Source: Prunella strophiata (Eukaryota; Chordata; Aves; Passeriformes; Prunellidae). From it: a stretch of DNA of 64,000 nt. Under the pieces are notes generated by a model. The model was not told where the DNA came from. It searched no databases and saw only the letters and a list, made by a program, of their open reading frames with translations. Position 1 is the first letter of the stretch, and each line of letters starts with the position of its first letter. Positions 61,901-64,000 of this stretch are shown one piece after another. Where the stretch lies: contig JAZBQD010000014.1 of NCBI GenBank assembly GCA_036583965.1, forward strand, positions 70,570,790-70,634,789, in the 5' to 3' direction. Both the position numbers and the translations under genes were made by a program.

Positions 61901-63760
61901 AGGATATTTCAGATCCCAACACCATTCCCAGAGGAAACTCCCAAACTTTCTGCCCTGTGGTGTTTTGTCCCAATTTTCAAGTGGAAAAAGAGTTGGTAGG
62001 AGGGGGATTGTTGGTTTTAAGGAATCATCTGAGAGAGAGTTGGTGCTTCTCCTCTTTGTGTCTCTCTGTCCCTGAAGACAAAAGATTTTCCAAGGATCTT
62101 TTCCAGTATTCCAGTACTGCCACCTCAATGTGTGTTCTATTTTTGTGTCCCCAAAGCTCCTGTGCCTCCAGTCACCAATTTCCGTGTGATAGAAGAAGGA
62201 CTTTTCAGCCTGAAAGTGGCTTGGACACCTCCCCTGGGCAAACTGGAGGGCTACAAGATCTACATCCCCAGGGGTGAGTTTTATTAATTTTTTATTAATT
62301 TTAATCAATTTTTAATTGATTTTTCTTATTTTTTTCTTGGCATTTGCTTTAAAAGGAGCAGTGATCCAAGAGAAGGTGCTGTGAACTCCTGGTATGACTC
62401 TGGAAAGAGTCCAGGATAGACTTTTCCAAATATTGTGGTTCTTCCAGGACAGAGGAGAGTCGTTGGAAGGACTTTTCCTTGGAAGAACAACCTGAGGATG
62501 ATGCTGTGAATTCCTTGTTTGCCCTGGCACATCCAGATGTTTTTCCCACTCAAGTGCCTGCTCTGGTGGGGATTTGGGATGAGTTTGGGATGCCTTCCAC
62601 TCCCCTCTGTGGGATCTGAGGGCTGGGACAGCACAGCCAGAATTCCAAGCAACACCACATGGACTGGGAGACTCCAACCACGCCCCTGAGCCACCTCCGT
62701 GGTGTGAAGACCTCCCTGTGGGATTTAGCCTCATGGGAAGCCTTCACCATCCCTTTTCTCCTTGATTTTGCAGCCAGCAAGCCCGGGGTGACCCTTGAGC
62801 AGATCCTGCGGGGCGATGTCTCTTCCCACCTGCTGGAAAACCTGCAGGAGGACAGGGAATACAGCATCAGCATCTATGCTGTGTATCCTGAGGGCCCGAG
62901 CCAGCCCGTGGCTGCTCTGGGGAGGACATGTAAGAGCTGGGACCCTGTGGTTTGTCCCTTTTGTCCCCAGCTGCTGTGTCCCCACCTCAGAGTTGGTACC
63001 CTCATGCACCAGAATCTTCCCAATTCCATCCTAACTCTTCCCTCATGGACATGGATATCCTCAGTGCCATCCTAAAGTCTGGGGGAGTGTGGGGGATCGT
63101 TTTCCCTCCTGTTTTGCACCCACACTTCACAAGGTTGGTGCTTGGAGATGTTTGGTCCTGGACAGGGGACAGGAACAGGCTGGGCTGTTCTACCTCTGGT
63201 TTATGAGGTGCCTTCAGCCCCTGGGCAGGAGCTCCTGGAAATCCCTCTCATGGAATCATTGAGGCTGGAAAAACCCTCTAAGATCCCTGAATCCAACCAT
63301 CCCCAGCAATGCCACGTCCCCAAGTGCCACATCCACGTGGCTTTGAAATGCCTCCAGGGATGTGGCTCCACCACTGCCCTGGGCAGCACTTCCACTGCCT
63401 GGCCACCCTTTCCATCAAGAAATTTTTCCCAATATCCAACCAAAACCTCCCCTGGCAGAGCTTGAGGCCATTCCCTCTTGTCCTGTCCCTCATTCTGTGG
63501 GAGCAGAGCCCAGCCTGACCCGGCCACCTCCTTTCAGGAGTTCCCTTCACCCAGCTGAGCTGGATGAACATGCAAGGAGAGCCAGCAAAGTCCTCCACTC
63601 CCAAGTGGATGCTCTGAAATTTTCTTCCCTGTCCTCCTTCCAGTGAAGCTCCTGCCTGTGGAGAACCTCCTGCTGCAGAATGAGACCACGGACACACTCC
63701 AGGCCCGGTGGAGCCCTGTCAGGGGAGCAACAGGATACAGGCTCACCTGGACATCAGCAG
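49887..63760 (+). CDS. Collagen-VII-like gene, 5' part: signal peptide, vWA domain, FN3 domains 1-3 (partial)
   Basis: Secreted matrix protein of the vWA/FN3 collagen group (COL7A1, COL12A1, COL14A1, COL20A1). Ten exons join in frame (1354 bp, 451 codons plus one base): 49887-49956, 53640-53814, 54333-54492, 55191-55284, 56276-56449, 57344-57504, 59771-59900, 62157-62273, 62774-62929, 63644-63760. Order: signal peptide (about residues 1-20), Cys, vWA (about 30-225, with [12 protein letters not shown] and VTVFAVGIKDAD), then FN3 domains, two exons each. A signal peptide leading straight to vWA then serial FN3, and the vWA exon cuts, fit COL7A1 best from memory. No collagen triplets are in the window, so another member or a non-collagen vWA/FN3 protein remains possible. 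The vWA lacks the usual DxSxS metal motif. Confidence 0.85.
52690..52800 (-). mobile_element. CR1-like LINE tail
   Basis: Reverse-strand tail: gggatagttggagatggaag, then tttagtccaaccctgccatg. Mirrored in the left arm. Confidence 0.7.
53006..53606. mobile_element. Two LTRs in inverted orientation (about 600-bp palindrome)
   Basis: Plus-strand LTR at 53006-53308 and minus-strand LTR at about 53309-53606, meeting tail to tail near cagtgacatttgttg. Each half has a TATA-like actataaatgg (less clear in the second) and an aataaa signal. Both match the single LTR at 60045-60346. No internal retroviral gene was seen. Confidence 0.82.
53640..53814 (+). CDS. Collagen-VII-like exon 2: start of vWA
   Basis: 175 bp, phase 1 to 2. 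Reads [20 protein letters not shown], then [12 protein letters not shown] and [12 protein letters not shown]. The usual VDGSxS at the end of the first strand is VGQSEG here. Acceptor CCCCCAG, donor GTGGGT. An inverted LTR pair ends 33 bp upstream. Confidence 0.92.
54065..54245 (-). mobile_element. CR1-like LINE fragment
   Basis: Begins aatggtttgggtgggaaggg and contains ccaagccccagtgtccagcc. Confidence 0.8.
54333..54492 (+). CDS. Collagen-VII-like exon 3: vWA
   Basis: 160 bp, phase 2 to 0. Reads [36 protein letters not shown] and ends REEAAK. The conserved vWA Thr (SLQTGSAL) is present. Confidence 0.94.
54525..54885 (-). mobile_element. CR1-like LINE fragment
   Basis: From cccagaatcctggaatggtt to gggaagaattctttcctatt; a long minus-strand copy in the intron between exons 3 and 4. 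Confidence 0.85.
55191..55284 (+). CDS. Collagen-VII-like exon 4: vWA
   Basis: 94 bp, phase 0 to 1. [16 protein letters not shown] and [10 protein letters not shown]: the hallmark LITDGKS strand with the third MIDAS Asp kept. Confidence 0.96.
56276..56449 (+). CDS. Collagen-VII-like exon 5: end of vWA
   Basis: 174 bp, phase 1 to 1. [47 protein letters not shown]. The Cys can pair with the Cys before the domain, as is usual for vWA modules. Confidence 0.95.
57344..57504 (+). CDS. Collagen-VII-like exon 6: FN3 domain 1, first half
   Basis: 161 bp, phase 1 to 0. [33 protein letters not shown]. The conserved FN3 Trp is present. Acceptor TTGCAG, donor GTAGGG (weak). Confidence 0.93.
57560..59065. 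repeat. Tandem array, about 170-210 bp unit, about 8 copies
   Basis: In the intron after exon 6. Unit carries ccatgggatctgccagtttc, ggcacagcctggttagg, ccctcagccatcc and gcaggaattcctgagggttg. Confidence 0.95.
59771..59900 (+). CDS. Collagen-VII-like exon 7: FN3 domain 1, second half
   Basis: 130 bp, phase 0 to 1. [20 protein letters not shown] then [16 protein letters not shown]: the L-x-P-x-T-x-Y FN3 signature is clear. Acceptor GACAG, donor GTGAGT. Beyond the end of the inverted copy. Confidence 0.94.
59955..60825. repeat. GGAT/GATGGA microsatellite, interrupted by an LTR
   Basis: Tracts at 59955-60044 and 60347-60825 of ggat and gatg units, some diverged. The LTR at 60045-60346 lies inside. 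Confidence 0.93.
60045..60346 (-). mobile_element. Solo LTR, about 302 bp
   Basis: On the minus strand it starts TGTCGCCCTGA and ends GGAGACA. It has ACTATAAATGG and CAATAAAC signals and sits between GATGGA copies that could be a 6-bp target duplication, although the host is itself a GATGGA repeat. Same family as the pair at 53006-53606. Confidence 0.85.
60826..62150. other. Collagen-VII-like intron, nothing recognised
   Basis: AT-rich part near 61020-61210, then unique sequence. No exon with good borders found before 62157. Confidence 0.45.
62157..62273 (+). CDS. Collagen-VII-like exon 8: FN3 domain 2, first half
   Basis: 117 bp, phase 1 to 1. [20 protein letters not shown] then [18 protein letters not shown]. 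Acceptor CAAAG, donor GTGAGT. Confidence 0.93.
62774..62929 (+). CDS. Collagen-VII-like exon 9: FN3 domain 2, second half
   Basis: 156 bp, phase 1 to 1. [20 protein letters not shown] then [19 protein letters not shown]. Acceptor TTGCAG, donor GTAAGA. Confidence 0.93.
63235..63535 (-). mobile_element. CR1-like LINE 3' fragment
   Basis: Reverse-strand CR1-like tail: ggaatcattgaggctggaaa, ctgaatccaaccatcccc, then body sequence to ccattccctcttgtcctgtc. Ends about 100 bp before exon 10. Confidence 0.85.
63644..63760 (+). CDS. Collagen-VII-like exon 10: FN3 domain 3, first half
   Basis: 117 bp to the first donor, phase 1 to 1. [20 protein letters not shown] then [21 protein letters not shown] is a possible N-glycosylation site. 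The exon end and its donor (CAG then GTATGG) are copied in tandem downstream, so the real 3' end is uncertain. Confidence 0.9.
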
Positions 63761-64000
63761 GTATGGGCAGGGTGGGATACAGGCTCACCTGGACATCAGC
63801 AGGTATGGGCAGGGTGGGATTGAGGCTCACCTGGACATCAGCAGGTATGGATGGGGTGGGATTCAGGCTCACCTGGAGATCAGCAGGTATGGGCAGGGTG
63901 GGATTGAGGCTCACCTGGACATCAGCAGGTATGGGCAGGGATTCAGGCTCACTTGGAGATCAGCAGGTATGGATGGGGTGGGATTCAGGCTCACCTGGAC
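63719..64000. repeat. 42-bp tandem repeat spanning an exon end and its 5' splice site
   Basis: Units 63761-63802, 63803-63844, 63845-63886 and 63887-63928 are 42 bp; 63929-63966 is 38 bp; a partial unit follows. Each ends cag before gtatgg, like the real exon end. Confidence 0.95.

Overview
This is eukaryotic intron and exon sequence from a bird, most likely a songbird (the songbird part is a guess). Reasons: split genes with standard GT-AG introns; recognisable vertebrate orthologues (SLC35B4, LRGUK, a collagen-VII-like vWA/FN3 gene); many 3' fragments that look like CR1 LINEs (tails of the type 'ggtcccttccaaccc'); short LTRs; and very many tandem arrays inside introns. No bacterial gene, operon, CRISPR array, tRNA or rRNA was seen.

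Layout. Three runs of exactly 500 N (7579-8078, 31846-32345, 47486-47985) split the window into four contigs. Contig 1 (1-7578) carries seven consecutive coding exons of SLC35B4 on the minus strand, all with matching splice phases; the first and last parts of the gene are missing. Contig 2 (8079-31845) carries five consecutive exons of LRGUK on the minus strand: the end of the guanylate-kinase domain and the C-terminal tail. Its introns are packed with arrays. Contig 4 (47986-64000) carries, on the plus strand, the 5' part of a collagen-VII-like gene: signal peptide, one vWA domain and the first three FN3 domains (ten exons, phases all consistent). Contig 3 (32346-47485) is mostly an inverted, error-rich copy of contig 4 from about 48.33 to 59.7 kb, plus a 17-bp tandem array of about 3.3 kb that contig 4 lacks.

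How it fits together. The three genes share no pathway: SLC35B4 is a Golgi nucleotide-sugar transporter, LRGUK a sperm-development protein, the collagen gene an extracellular-matrix protein. The exon content suggests that at least two of the 500-N joins are wrong or hide rearrangement. SLC35B4 lacks its 5' exons to the right of its gap; LRGUK lacks both its last exons and all its 5' LRR exons; the collagen contig appears twice in opposite directions. Gene order near these gaps should not be trusted.

Most interesting signals: a 42-bp in-frame repeat that copies the end of a collagen exon together with its 5' splice site; a roughly 80-bp intronic array whose units carry decoy copies of the LRGUK 3' splice site; a vWA domain that has lost the first MIDAS motif; an inverted LTR pair making a 600-bp hairpin 33 bp before a collagen exon; and a G-rich sense-strand array of 2.5 kb inside SLC35B4. 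By summing spans, tandem arrays take up roughly a quarter to a third of the window.
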